From positions 4,124,121 to 4,188,120 of the forward strand of contig OZ023197.1 in the NCBI GenBank assembly GCA_963995505.1: a stretch of DNA of 64,000 bases, in the 5' to 3' direction. The position numbers and the translations under genes are program-made. The DNA is from Hypericum androsaemum. Lineage: Eukaryota > Streptophyta > Magnoliopsida > Malpighiales > Hypericaceae. The notes under the pieces were generated by a model that worked only from the letters and a program-made list of their open reading frames with translations, ran no database searches and was not told where the DNA came from. Positions 33,102 through 45,168 of the stretch are shown piece by piece (the stretch's first letter is position 1; every line of letters starts with the position of its first letter).

Positions 33102-34550
33102 CCACCGTGCATTTTCATTTCGGTTTGGCGTATGTGATCGAGTCTAGGTCTGAATTTAGGAGTGTGTTTGTTTGTGTCTGTGAATGAAGTGGTGTCAAAA
33201 GCAGATGATGAGTCTTCCCCCTCAAATTTTGAACTTTTGTTAGGAGCTAAATCTCATACCATGTTAGGAATCAAGCCTGAGTACGATGAGTAGGAACGTG
33301 TAGGAACAACACCCTTGGCTGTTTAGGTTAGTGGTTGCACTTGGTAGATTATACTAGTGGCATTGATGAGTGACCTTGTGAGATTTTAGAGCCGAAGGAG
33401 GAGACAACCGTCTTCGCATAGCATGAGGTGCCTACATTGCTCCGGTCATCGGGTTTCATGCCATTACTTGGTACCGTTTTGGTGGTGTGGGTGTAAGTGA
33501 GAGGACGGGGGCCATCTTTGATATTGAGCCTAGAGCCTTAGAGCCGAAAACCCTTTATATCCTTTGTTTAAACCCGTTGAGCTTGAATTTTTTCTTTGAA
33601 ATATTATATGTAAGCCAATATGTAAGCCCTATATCCATAATCTTACCCACCTTTGATCACTTTGGTCCGAGGATGCATTAGGTATTAATCTTCGGGGTAT
33701 TATTGTAAGGGTTCATTTGGTAGAATAGCTCAGGAATAAACAATGGGGTAATGGGTAGAAATGAGGCCAACAGAGAAGCCGAGACCAGTTGCCTTTAATA
33801 TGCAATGTGATGAATTTTATGTGATTGAGGAAGGTTGTGAAAAGTGAGAAGAGAAAAAAAAAGCAAAAAAAAAAGAAAGAGAGAAAAAAGAAAAGTGAAG
33901 GAAAAGAAGAAGAAAAAAGTGATAAAGTGATAAAAAGGGAATGTGGAAGTTGGAAAAGGAACAAACGTTTAATGATGGGAGTATGGAAGTTTGGAAAGAG
34001 ATTGGAAAGTGAATAAATGGCACGGCTCGAGCTAAGTGGTCAATAGGATTTGGGTGTAATCTTGGGATGAGTGCGTATTAGATAAAGTGTGAGGTATTTA
34101 GAATAGACGAGAGCTAGAACATTTTTGTGAGCTCCTCGGCCGGGTGGTTTAGCTACCTCCCACATATATTATCCTCACCTAACCTTAACCCCATTACAAC
34201 CCAATGAAAAGTCCCCTTGATCATGAGCCCCACATTTATCGAGGCACCACTGAGTGAGACGTATGAAACTTTGAGATCCCGGACGTGTACACGAGTGATA
34301 GGTAGTTGACTACTCATATATGTGAGCTTAAATTTCTGAACCTCTGAGTGGTCAACCTTCTAGTGTAATCTACTAACTGCGAAAACTGGGTTAAACCATC
34401 ATGGATGCGGTGTCTACACGTTCTTGCTCCTTGTGCTCAGGTAAGTGAACTACTAGTTATGGGGTGGTGTTTTAATAAGAGTTTGAAAGTTTGGGGTGTG
34501 TGTCTGATGCGCCTTACTTGAGGACAAGTAAGGAAATAAGTGTGGGGGTG
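32931..34550 (+). other. 3' noncoding region of the gypsy element
   Basis: There is no domain-bearing ORF. A (GT)n run merges into 19 consecutive G at 33083-33101. 33835-33960 is a nearly pure A/G tract on the plus strand. The region ends with GTGTGGGGGTG, the polypurine tract, at 34540-34550. Confidence 0.8.
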
Positions 34551-35995
34551 TGATGAGTGTGTAAACGCTCAGTTATTTGCTAAGTAGTTTGTATATTTAA
34601 GTCGTTGTTCCGTTTGTTTTATTCTCACTCTATTAAGTTTTTGGTCGTTTTAATGCTTTCGTGTGATGGAGTGGACTTTTACGGTTCGTAATATATTTTG
34701 ACAGGAATTTGGAGCGGTTCGTGGGCACGTGGATCAAGGGTTGGACGCCAGAGTGGACGCGAGCGGGCACTAGCGACTGCTAGTCGGCTCCCCGTCTCTA
34801 GTTGACTAGCGATCGCTAGTCGGCTCCCCGTCGCCAGTTGACTAGCGGCCGCTAGTCAAGAGTAACTGAGATTTACGAAGATGCGAACTGGCGGCCGCAA
34901 GTCAACTAGCGACCGCTAGTTCGCCCAACGCAGCTTTAGTCGGACTTCCTATTTAATTGTGATTTCGGATTCGCTTAAGGAATTATTCGACTTTTAGCCT
35001 CCTGTTTCGGCTTTAGGACTTTAATTATAATATTTTATATTATTACTTGACCGACAAGACTTCCAATTTAGCTTAACCTCCTCTAGGTTTTCCCAATTTC
35101 GAGAAAAACTTTTGGCTATATATATGCCATAGCCTATACGGTTTTGAGGACGTTTTTGTACTACGGCAACTGGACACAGCTTGGAGCTTAATAAAAGTCA
35201 CGATTCCAATTAACTACGGGGAGAAGGGTTGGCAAGGCTTGATCATCACGACTAAGCTTTCTCTTCCTCTATCTTTTATGTTAATTGCTATAATGTTCTT
35301 CGTTAATCTATTGTGCTTTGTTAACATGCTTAGTGAGTAGTTCTCTTGTGAGTGCGATGCCCTAATTATGTGATTACTCGTCTATGTTAGCTATGGTTTG
35401 ATTATCTTTCGTAGTAGTTGTCAATTGATGATCGTAATGCTTAATCTAACTTGATCACTTAGATTATGATATTTAGTTGATAATAATGGACCGAAAGGCA
35501 TTAGAATCAACGGAAGAGTCAATTGACATGTCTTAAAGTATTAATGAGGAATCTTGATACTAAGGGATAACCCGATAGGAGTTAACTTCATAATTGAGTT
35601 TAGTTTATTTCTTGGTCTAATTAATGAGCGGAAGCGTTGATTAGTAATCATGAACTACTCTAGCTTAGTTTTGTCATCCTAATGAGCGGAAGCGTTAGGG
35701 AGATGCATTAGAACACTCCGGGTACTAGTTAGAACTTCATAAAAACTATAGTCTCGATATAGATGGGTAGTCCATAAGGGTATCGTGCTCGTTTATCTCC
35801 ATTGATTTACAACTCGTCTTTTATTTGCGTTTTCGATCTAGTTTTATTTACTTTACAATCTTTACAATCTTTTAACTTTCCCGCTTCACACAATTACTTG
35901 CCTTGATTTAGTGTTCAACCCTCAGTTCTAAGAACCTTACGTACCACTATACTATTTGCTTGTGCGTTTAATTGTTCGCAATTTTGCGTACATCA
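34551..35995 (+). repeat. 3' LTR of the gypsy element
   Basis: Same as the 5' LTR except for about ten substitutions and one fewer 36-bp palindromic unit (two instead of three, near 34770-34860). The length difference between the LTRs, 36 bp, is exactly one unit. Confidence 0.94.
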
Positions 35996-36000
35996 ATGAC

Positions 36001-37490
36001 TCCAACGTGCTTCTCTTAAGTGATCAAACACGCACACTGGCGGAGTGCGATGACCGAGGAATTTAATGCCCTCATCAAAAATCAGACATGGGTGCTAGTC
36101 CCACGCTCGTCAGCCACAAATGTCCTTGGCAATAAATGGGTATTTTGCATCAAGTATCATTCCGACAGAACAGTAGCCAGATATAAAGCTCGTCTCATCG
36201 CCAAGGAATTTCAGCAGTGTCCTAGAGTTGACTTTCATGAGACTTTCAGTCCAGTTATTAAACCGGCAACTGTACGGTTAGTCCTCACACTAGCTATCTC
36301 ATATAATTGGCCAATCCGTCAATTGGATGTGTCCAACGCCTTTCTACATGGCTACTTAACTGAAGATGTCTTCATGGAGCAACCAGCCGGCTTTATTCAT
36401 CCACAATATCCTAATTATGTATGCAAGCTTCGACGATCACTATATGGTCTTAAACAAGCCCTTCGGGCTTGGTTTAACTGTCTTAAGGCTGCCCTACAAG
36501 AGTTTAGCTTTCAAGGATCAAAGACGGACACGTCTTTGTTCTATCTGAGCAACGGACCCATAAAGTTATTTGTCCTATTCTATGTTGACGATATTCTTAT
36601 GACTGGCTCCAACAAAATTATGATTGAAAAGCTGCTGCAATATCTTCATGAAAGGTTCTCAGTTAAAGACTTGGGTACACTTTCTTACTTCCTGGGCATT
36701 GAAGCTACAAGAACAAAAAAAGGTATATTCCTGTCACAGTCAAAATACATCTGAGACATTCTTGTCAAAGCTAAGATGGCAGATTGCAAGGCTCTTGCTA
36801 CACCAGCCACCAATGCTGAACCTCAAGTGGACAATGAATGCGACCTAGTTCTCTACTGCCAAGTAGTCAGCTGCCTTCAGTACATTGGAATAATAAGACC
36901 AGAAATTGCATTTGCTGAATCGGCTGCTCAATTTATGCACTATCCGGCAGCAGCTAACTGGGTAGGTGTCAAGAGGATTCTTCGTTACTTACAATGCATG
37001 GTGACATATGGACTACATCTGAAGCCCTTCTCCACACGCATCTTGTCCGCCTACAATGATGTGGATTGGGTAGGATGTTCGATTGATCGACTTCTACAAT
37101 GGGCTATGCTATCTATCTAGGTCTGAACCTCATCTCTTGGTCATCTCGTAAACAGCGCACGGTCTCTCGGTCATTAATAGAGGCTGAGTATCGAGCGCTC
37201 GCAGCTGCTACTACTGAGGTAATGTGGCTGCACTTGCTTATGCATGAGATCAAACTACCCTGCACATATGCTCCTATCCTGTGGTGTGATAATCTTGGTG
37301 CCACTTACCTCACGGCCAACCCAGTCTTTCACGGACGCTCAAAACATATGGAGATCGCATTTCACTTTATCCGTGAACAAGTAGCAGCTGGCCAACTTTG
37401 AGTAAAATACATCTCCACCAAGGATCAAATAGCTGATGCTCTCACCAAGCCCCTACCCCGTCTTTATTTTCAAGACCTTTGATCCAAGCT
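36001..37490 (+). pseudogene. copia-2 reverse transcriptase and RNase H, inactivated
   Basis: 36020-36754 carries RT motifs: NKWVFCIKYHSDRTVARYKA, RQLDVSNAFLHGYL, VCKLRRSLYGLKQALRAWF and YVDDILMTG. A TGA at 36752 interrupts the frame, which continues at 36776-37120. After a frameshift near 37095, RNase H follows at 37099-37401 ([36 protein letters not shown]), with another stop before DQIADALTKPLP. Confidence 0.88.
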
Positions 37491-37521
37491 CACCGTGAAC
37501 CACGCTGTGCTTGAGGGAGAG

Positions 37522-37766
37522 TAATGGAGGTTCTAGAAGCAGATCAACCAGCCAATCACAAGCATGATTCTCGGACTTGAATTACAGCTAATCAATATCA
37601 GATCATGGCAGTTACGATCTCCAGCTCAGGACCAGATTCTTGCCTAATGTGAATCCCAGGTTTTATGCTCTTGAATGATCTTGCCAGTTAATGAAAAGCT
37701 GTGTATAAATTGTACATGATGTATACGATTCTAATCAAGCAATACAAGTAAGATTCAACTTCTTCA
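37522..37766 (+). repeat. 3' LTR of copia-2
   Basis: Direct repeat of 21052-21296, ending CTTCTTCA before the second GGATC target copy (37767-37771). Confidence 0.92.
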
Positions 37767-37771
37767 GGATC

Positions 37772-38544
37772 ACCTCAAGGAACGATTTAGAAAGGAAGAT
37801 TTTATGAAGACCGCAGGTCTCAAGAAGTAGATCTCAAACTTCTCTCAAGGTATCCTCACTGTTGATGAATATTTTTTGAAGTACAAATCATTATGGGATC
37901 AGTTGCTGTAGTTTAGGCCCATTCCAGTGTGTGATTGTGTTCCTGACCTAGAAAATCCTTGTTCTCCAATTTTATTGATGGCTGAGCATGTAGATCAGGA
38001 CTACATTATGAATTTTCTCACTGGTTTGAACAATGAGTCGTGTGATGTATCTAATCTCCCAACATGTGAGACAAACTTTTGATGTTCCCATTGCCGTTAA
38101 AAGTCATGAAGGACATGATGTATTGGCTGCTGGAGCGACTAGCAAGAAGTTTGGCTCTAAGAAACCTATATGCTCTTACTGTCACAAGGAGGGTCACACC
38201 ATTGAGAAATGTTTCAAGCTCCATGGTTTCCACCTGGATCTAAGCCCAAGTATCGATTCAATCAGGTAGCTGCAACCACTTTTGGGGAACCTGCTGGAGA
38301 TTCTAAAGGGCAATATGGTTTTAGTGCAGAGCAAATTCATGGTCTGGTGGCCATGATGAAGCCTACTTTTTCACAAAGTTTTGTTGAGACTAGTGCGTCA
38401 TCCCCAGCTACTGGATCTACTCCTAGCTCACACAGCAATCATTTTGTTGATTCCAAGAACATCTCTGCAGGTATGCATGCCATCCGGCTAAAGAGGTCAT
38501 GTGGTAGCGGGCCTGGACAAAATCCACAATTCACATTTAATTAA
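37772..38544 (+). pseudogene. Copia gag remnant (copia-3), right part with zinc knuckle
   Basis: Sequence interrupted at 21051 resumes here: DHLKERF-like and LTVDEYFLKYKSLWDQL blocks, DYIMNFLTGLN, and a zinc knuckle CSYCHKEGHTIEKCFKLHGF near 38170-38228. This is a typical plant copia gag of the GAG-pre-integrase class. Several stops and frame changes are present, and no pol follows before 38545, so the element is truncated. Confidence 0.75.
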
Positions 38545-39779
38545 GGTAATGTGATAGATCCTAATTTCGGTTACTTGAGCTATTCTGTCACGTCATTAAT
38601 TTTATCTAGGTGTAATAACACCTTGGTAATTTTTATCCGTGCGACATGTCAATTCACCAATATGAAAAAAAGAGAGGTCAAACACGGTAGCATTTAAATT
38701 CAATCATGGACCGGGATGAGGAAGATTAAATCAATAATGTGATATGAGATGAGGCCAAACTTAGTAACATAAAATGAAATGCAAAAAAAATTACGACTTA
38801 AAATGATAACTCAAATAATTGGGTTAACAATTATCACTTGGTTAATACCTCTATCACATATTCAAAAAATTATAAACCACATATCACTTATAATAGTGAT
38901 ATGTGAAAGCGCAAAACTACATTATCAAACCTTAACCTTTAATTAAATACGCATGTCATCCGAGGAGCATGTGCCTTGGAACCTGTAAGCTGAAATTTTG
39001 ACAAGCTCACGGGAAGCACATATATTAGAAATTCTCGTAAGTCGGTCATTTTCTCCAGCTTACGGAAATACCCATTTTTTTGTCCGACTTATGGACTACA
39101 ACAAAGTGGAATTTTTTATACAAAGTACCCCAAAATGGAAATAGACAAGTATTGCGTCTTAAATGCATAGCGACGTGGGATCCGTTGCGACGTGGGAGAT
39201 AAACTGTGCACGCACAGAAGTCTAACTCCAAAATCCATTTTAATATGATAGAACACAGCTATCTAACATGGTAGTTGAATTCTTCGGCATGTGCGTAGAA
39301 GGTTTCTTGGTCAGATTTGTGTGGAACCATTATAAAATGTTCAGACATTTAATAGGCGATCTTGGTGGCGGATTCGATTTGAACTAAATCTTCGTATGAT
39401 AGATGACCTATTAAGATGGTACTTCTACAAGTATGATTTGGTATACCTAATAGTTATGTACTTGTGACAATTTTATGGTGAATTATACACGATCTATTTT
39501 CTCTTTTGTAGTTTTATTCGAAAATTAATAATTCAAATATTACTACTTGTTATAGAAGGTCTACCATAAAATTACTCGATCTTATATCTTATTATTTGAA
39601 AAAGGATATACTATCTTTGACTTTCTTTAGTGAACCTCCGTATCTACAATCGAGCATTGTGACACGACTCTCCTACTGATATTTTTTAAAATTTAGCCCA
39701 CAACAGTTTTCGTGAATTCGAGTATTTACCACTTGACTAACTACCTTTCTAACTTATACTTTTAACCCAAGCAACTGGC
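38545..39779. other. Upstream region of the OMT gene
   Basis: AT-rich noncoding DNA between the copia-3 remnant and the OMT gene. I see no transposon ends or domain-bearing ORF. It must contain the OMT promoter. Confidence 0.6.
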
Positions 39780-39786
39780 TATAAAT
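39780..39786 (+). promoter_or_regulatory. TATA box of the OMT gene
   Basis: TATAAAT sits 62 bp before the ATG at 39848. An in-frame ATG at 39785 overlaps this box and would lie upstream of any transcription start it directs, which is why the later ATG is chosen. Confidence 0.6.
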
Positions 39787-39847
39787 GCATGCTTCCTCCT
39801 TTATTGCCTTTAGTGCTGCTGTTCCAGGAAACGAAATCAAACCCACC

Positions 39848-42096
39848 ATGAACCCCAACCACAGCCATGAAGATGACGAAACATTTCTTCCAACCTTGCA
39901 ACTTGTTAATGGCACCATGGTGATCATGACCATTAACACAGCTCTAGATCTCGACAAATTCGGTATCATTGGTAGAGCCGCTCCTAATGGCCACATCTCG
40001 GCCACCGAAATAGCCGCCCAGTTTCCAAAACAGAACCCAAATACTGCCTATGTCTTGGATGGTATGCTTAGGGTGCTGGTCACGCGATCTTTCTTGACAT
40101 GTTCTACCCGTACACTCAAGGATGGCTCGCGAGAGAGAGCATATGGGCTCGCGCCGGCCGCCAAGTATCTAGCCATGGACACTAGCGAGGGCTCCTTGGC
40201 TCCCATGTTTGCTCTTGCCGAACATAAAGCTCCAATTAACATGCTGTAAGTACTCTATCAACTGCTATAATAGGGAGGGGTCCGGATCTAAAATTCCTAG
40301 AAATAAGAGTAGTACGATAACAATAGACCATAATATAAATCTGATATACTATTTATCCAATTCAAAATCTAAATGCTATCAGCAATATGAATTTTTTACA
40401 CTAATAAATAAAGTCTAACATCCTATTAGTGCCAATATAATATTCCTAAGAATATCTTCTTCTTTTTTCCCCTAATGTTGAGTATTTGACCCAAATTAGG
40501 TTATTGAGTCTTGAGCTTGGACCCAATAGTAGACCTATGTCCATGTCTTATTCTTATCTGTGTAATTTAGAATTGTGAGAATTAAAAATTTATTTTTCGA
40601 AATTTGTACCGATCTGATTCACATAATTGACTCTCTTTTATAGTTTTTCTCGTTATAATCTAATTTCCTAAGATGTACTAACAATTACTTCTTCCGTCTT
40701 CAGTGCTCATGCGAAGGACGTCCTTGTTGAAGGTGGTAAGCGGAAGCCGAGTGGATTTGCTATGTACGAGCTTTCAGGGAAGGATCCCATGCTCAATGAG
40801 GCATTCGGCAGCTCAATGGCTGGACTCTCCGCCATAGCCATGGCGAAGATACTTAAGGTTTACAAAGGATTTGAGGGCCTCACATCCTTGGCTGATGTTG
40901 GGGGTGGAAAGGGCACAACTCTAAGCATGGTGATCTCCAAGTACCCTTCCATTAAAGGAATCAATTTTGACCTACCTCGTGTCATCCAAACTGCACCATC
41001 TTATCCTGGTAATTGCTTCACTTGAGAACAGCTCGATAGGACCGATTATTAGTCCAGATGCAAAACGGCTAGCACGTTTGAATGGTGGAAAAAATTTCTC
41101 AACAATTATTTGAAACTGTTGTATTTTTAAATGCTCGAAATCAGAATATCTTGATTAAGATAAAACAATTTAATCACTAGGCGATCTATTTGCTAGTTGG
41201 TATTAAGTTAAGATGAATATTTTGGCAGGAATTGAGCATGTGGAAGGAGACATGTTTGTGAGTGTCCCTAAGGCAGACGCCATACTGTTGAAGGTTTGTC
41301 AATACATTACCCATGCTGATTAATACTGGAGACATGTTGGAGTCCTGTCTTTTTAATGTTATTTTTTCAACAAAAAAAATATAATTCATGTATAACTCGT
41401 TTTACTTAAGACAAGCAATCAGAACAACCAGGATAAGAAATCTAATTTGGAGTCATGTTATAATTTGGGAAAATTGAACTCAGGTACACCCATATAATTA
41501 CATGGAAAATGGCACATATAGTTTATGAATTTTTTGGACTGCATAATAATAATAATTCCCCTGTAAAAAATCTTTTCTGATCTTTACTGGGTCCAAAAAT
41601 CAATTTTGAAAGCCCAACTACCTCTTAAAATTTCAAATCATAAAACAGGTACAAATTATAAGATTAACCCACGTGATATTTTGTTAAAATTTATATTTCA
41701 ATCTTAACCCTTAAGAAAATTGTTATTCATAAACTTAACCCTTAACAATGCGAAATGACATTGTTGTTGAATCACACTCTAATTAGTTCATATTTTCAGG
41801 ATGTAGTGCATAACTGGAGCGACGAGCTTTGCTTAAAAATATTGAAGAATTGCTTCCAAGCCTTGCCCAAAGGTGGGAAAGCTGTGATCATAACAATGAT
41901 ACCCGAAGAAGTGCCACACTCAAGTTCGGCCTCTAGATATCTTGCAGATGTCGACTACATTATGATGTTGCAGGGTTCAGGGAGGGAGAGAGGCGAGAAA
42001 GAACTAGAAGCCTTGTGCATGGCTTCGGGTTTCTCAAAATTCAATATTGCTTGTTCAGCATACGGGGTGTGGAGTGTCGTAGAGTTCCACATATAA
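39848..42096 (+). CDS. COMT-like SAM-dependent O-methyltransferase, 4 exons, 354 aa
   Basis: Exons 39848-40245, 40704-41008, 41229-41293 and 41800-42096 join in frame with GT-AG introns and give 354 codons, the usual length for plant caffeic-acid-type O-methyltransferases. The N-terminal dimerisation domain (DDETFLPTLQLVNGTMV, VLDGMLRVL) is followed by the SAM-binding loop DVGGGKGTT at residues 197-205 and INFDLPRVI. The catalytic base is His260 in VVHNWSDE. The Glu that normally stands 28 residues later is Thr288, while the second Glu is kept (Glu319, GRERGEKE). The reaction would be methyl transfer from SAM to a phenolic hydroxyl in the cytosol; substrate cannot be told from sequence. The ATG at 39848 has a good context (CCACCATGA) and lies 62 bp after a TATA box. 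Confidence 0.9.
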
Positions 42097-42790
42097 AATT
42101 CTTCGGTAAAAATTTATTTTAGTATTTTATGATTTGATCGAATTGTACACTGCTATTATATGGTTTGGAAATGTATGACCAAGTAAAAGTATTTTTCTAG
42201 TTGACACATAGTTATTTGAATAATTTTTTAGACAAAAATACTTAGAGGTATGTTTTGGGGTATTATTGTCAAAAATATTTGTTCAAATAGACTGGTGTCA
42301 ACTAAATAAATAGTGGATCGTGGTGTGCAAACCGGCAAAATTATAGATACTAAATTGGACTTTTACCAAGCTCTTACTTCTTCAGAAGTAGAACAATCTC
42401 ATCTAGCTCTACAGATAATAAACAATCGCCAAGTAATCCACCTATATTGTCTTCTGTAATAGCAGAGACCGTCTGCTCAGTACTCTTTCTTTCATCAGTA
42501 AATTTCACTTATCACATAGAAAGCTCCATCGATATTGTGCCCATAAATAGAAGTATGTACTCCTCTGATACTGTTTTTACTTGTGACTTTCTTAAAAATA
42601 ATATTACTAGAAGAATCAATTTCAAATAAATCTCGATATGGTCCTTAGCTATAACGTGTGCTTTAGAAACTCACTTGCGAGGTAACCAATTAAATGTTAT
42701 ATTAACATTTGGACTAGTTTTTTTTTTGGTGTGACAAAGTTAAAATCTTCGAGAGATGCTCACATTTCTTTTAAACTAGGGTTGGCTCTT
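42097..42790 (+). repeat. OMT 3' flank, second copy
   Basis: Noncoding 3' UTR and flank of the intact OMT gene, homologous to 59-1320 (minus the Cassandra insertion) and 45169-45910. An uninterrupted CCACCTATATTGTC near 42440 is the counterpart of the empty Cassandra target. Confidence 0.8.
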
Positions 42791-42949
42791 TAAGGTAAGT
42801 TTATAAAATTATAATATAGGGTTGCTTAATTAAATGCTCTTTTAATTTAACTTTAAGTCTATGAGATGAGATATAGGAAATCGAATCGACTGATATCAAT
42901 GGTCTAATTTTTTAAACTTAAATACCAAGCGTAATATTGACAATCTGCA

Positions 42950-45095
42950 ACCTGTTGGCTTTTCGAGAAACATGTACAATGAAGCAAAGAGGGAGGTTCA
43001 TAAGTTTTATTTGGACTTCCAATGCAAATAATTCACAACTCTAATCAATAGAAGAAGATGAATTGTTGAGGAAGTCCATCAAAATTCTATTGTCAGACTC
43101 GATAATAATCCTTGTGAGAGGGTGCTTCTGCACAAAAGTAGCAGCTTCCCCAATGGTCTTGAGCTCAGCAAATTTAGTTGTCAAAACATGAATTGCAAAA
43201 GACTTACCAAGAGATCAAGATGATCTCTTGTAGCTACAACAATATCAGCAGCCTCAGAGCAAGACAACCATGAGGCATCGACATTGATTTTGATCACACC
43301 AGACTCAGGATTGTGCCAACAATCAGATACAGAGATGGGAGGTTGACACGTAGGCCATACAAGTTAAAGAACTCTATCACTTTGTGATTTGCACTTTTCT
43401 AACTTGTAGCTGGATCAGAGACTGCTCTCAAAATGAAAGAAATTTCTTGCCTGCCAAATTTGCCAATAAAGAAAACCAATTAACTGAATGAGATGAGTCT
43501 GGGCTTCTTGTTCCAGGTTCTTCACCTGATCCTGTAATCATCCTCTGAAAGTCCAGGTCCTGAATCTCTGTAGTTCTGTAGCCCATTGCTAAGATCAACC
43601 AAGTCAGCTTAGCATGAGGACATTTGATGAGTGCATGGATTACATCTTCTTTTTTGGCATTGCAAAGAATGCAAGAAGGATTATCAATGATAGACCACTT
43701 ATACAGATTCTCAGCAATTGGTAAAGCATTTTGTGCAACTTTTCACAAGAAAGTTCTTATCTTCGGAAAGATGTCCATCTTCCAAATCTTGCTCCAACGA
43801 AAAAAAAAAGTGAATCAAGTAGCATCATGATCAGTTTGGATGCTATGATAACCAGGTTTCACAGTAAACTTCCCATGTTTTGCTTAAGTCCAAGTCACAA
43901 TCTGGGCCAACACTTCTTCTAGGAGTAGTTATTTGGATGGCATCAATCTCTTCCTCAGCAAACAGTCTCTGGAGAACATCATAGTTTCACTCAGCAGTAT
44001 CAAATAGCAGCAAATCTGCAACTTTCTCCTCCATAGTGGTCTCAATTTTATATGATTGGACTCTGCTATTGAATAGGCTAGGGATCCAAGCATTGTCCCA
44101 AATGTTAACTTGAGAGCCATCACTAACTCTCCACAACAGCTTATGTTTGATCATCTCCATAACCTTGCGCAGGCTTGCCAAGTCCAGGAGAATCTTCTAC
44201 CTTTTGTAGTATGCAAAAACTCAGAATTAGGGAAATATATTCTCTTGAGGAGCTTGTAACACATGGAATCTTAGTTGTTCACTAATCTTAAAGCTTAATT
44301 AACTAAGAGTGAGACATTGCAATCTGCCATTCTTCTAAAATCCATCCCTCCCTAGCTTTTCCTAGTAAACTGCTTACTCGACCTCATCTCGTGCACTTTT
44401 ACAGTTTATACATCTCTAGACCACCAATATCTAACTAATTAACTATCTAGCTTCTTACACATAGCTTTAAGAAAATGAACACATAACATGGCAAATGTGG
44501 GAATATAGGACATAATAGATTTTATCTTTATCTCTCTACCAGGATTAGATAACATCTTACTCTTCCAGTTTTGACCTCTTTTTATGTAGAATTATATATA
44601 AAGCTTGTAGCACTTGTCTTAAATCTACCCCAAAAAGAAGGTAACCCCAAGTACCCATCATTTCCATTCATCATTTTCATGCCAAGAATGTAGAGAATCT
44701 CAAATTGTATCTGTCTATTTAAGCCAGAATTAAACCTAATACTAAATTTATCAAAACTAATATGTTGGTCAAATTGTTTGACAAAGTTATGCAATATGTT
44801 CTTAAGAGCATTGGCTTCATGTTGGTCAGCATTGGCCAAAAGTAGAGTATCATCAGCAAATATGATGTGAGTCAATATTGCGCTATTCCTTTTAATTTGC
44901 AGACCCCCTAAAATACTACTAGATGATGCCACTAAATATAATGTTCCAAGAAATCAGTAATTAAAAGGACCATAAAGGGAGAAATGGGGTTTCCCTGTCT
45001 GATTCTGCTAGATGAAAGAAACAAGTCCAGAGGAGACCCATTTACTAGCAAACAGTATGAGACACTCTTGATACAACTCATGACATACTTTATCC
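42950..45095 (-). pseudogene. L1-type LINE, 3' half (duplicated copy A)
   Basis: Minus-strand order: end of the reverse transcriptase with IIFADDTLLLANAD and YLGLPSFWGRFK (44932-44582), a linker with LLWRVSDGSQVNIWDNAWIP (about 44150-44080), a zf-RVT region, and an RNase H-like end near 43050-43400 matching KINVDGSW of copy B. Many stops and frameshifts. It starts abruptly at 45095, the duplication junction, and lacks endonuclease and the RT palm N-terminal part. Confidence 0.85.
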
Positions 45096-45101
45096 ATCTC
45101 T

Positions 45102-45168
45102 CCGAAAAAGAACTAGAAGCCTTGCGCTCAATGTTGCTTGTTCAACATACGGGGTATGGAGTGTCGTA
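45102..45168 (+). pseudogene. OMT exon 4 fragment
   Basis: ELEALR..., then LVQHTGYGVWSVVEF-like codons and TAA near 45166, homologous to the last 30 codons of the intact gene with about 27 bp deleted in the middle. It abuts LINE sequence on its left, so it has no promoter or upstream exons and is non-functional. Confidence 0.85.

Larger units (their letters stand above)
24023..35995 (+). mobile_element. Athila-like Ty3/gypsy LTR retrotransposon
   Basis: LTRs at 24023-25503 (1481 bp) and 34551-35995 (1445 bp) begin TGATGAGTG and end GTACATCA. They differ at roughly ten positions plus one 36-bp indel, so the insertion is recent. The primer binding site TTGGCGCCGTCGACACGGAA after the left LTR resembles the tRNA-Asp type used by Athila and Ogre relatives. 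A GTGTGGGGGTG purine tract precedes the right LTR. Order: gag, protease, reverse transcriptase, RNase H, integrase, then an extra ORF region in the env-like position. Several stops and frameshifts break it. Confidence 0.94.
21052..37766 (+). mobile_element. Ale-like Ty1/copia LTR retrotransposon (copia-2), split by a gypsy element
   Basis: LTRs of 245 bp (21052-21296 and 37522-37766) begin TAATGGAGG, so the usual first TG appears as TA, and end CTTCTTCA. Target copies GGATC lie at 21047-21051 and 37767-37771. The primer binding site TGGTATAAGAGCC starts at 21297, and GAGGGAGAG precedes the right LTR. The LTRs differ at about six positions by eye (2-3 percent). The coding part is heavily mutated. 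The Athila-like element at 24023-35995 sits between integrase and reverse transcriptase. Confidence 0.92.
41996..45095 (+). repeat. Tandem duplication unit A (OMT exon 4 end plus antisense LINE)
   Basis: The stretch from the late part of OMT exon 4, through the 3' flank, to the middle of an antisense LINE reverse transcriptase is repeated directly at 45102-48170, offset by about 3.07 kb. Landmarks: GAACTAGAAGCCTTG at 41999 and 45104, CATACGGGGT at 42060 and 45137, and CTCATGACATACTTTATCCA near 45077 and 48145. Confidence 0.88.

Noticed and set aside
33713..34023. Phe/Leu/Ser-rich minus-strand ORFs
   Set aside because: They are the complement of an A/G-rich tract in the gypsy 3' noncoding region.
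39785..39847. Upstream in-frame ATG of the OMT gene
   Set aside because: It overlaps the TATA box, so it would not be in the transcript, and the extension is not found in COMT-type proteins.
42447..42629. 60-codon ORF conserved with 45566-45748
   Set aside because: The two lie in copies of the same duplicated OMT flank, so similarity reflects common descent; no domain or start context supports coding.
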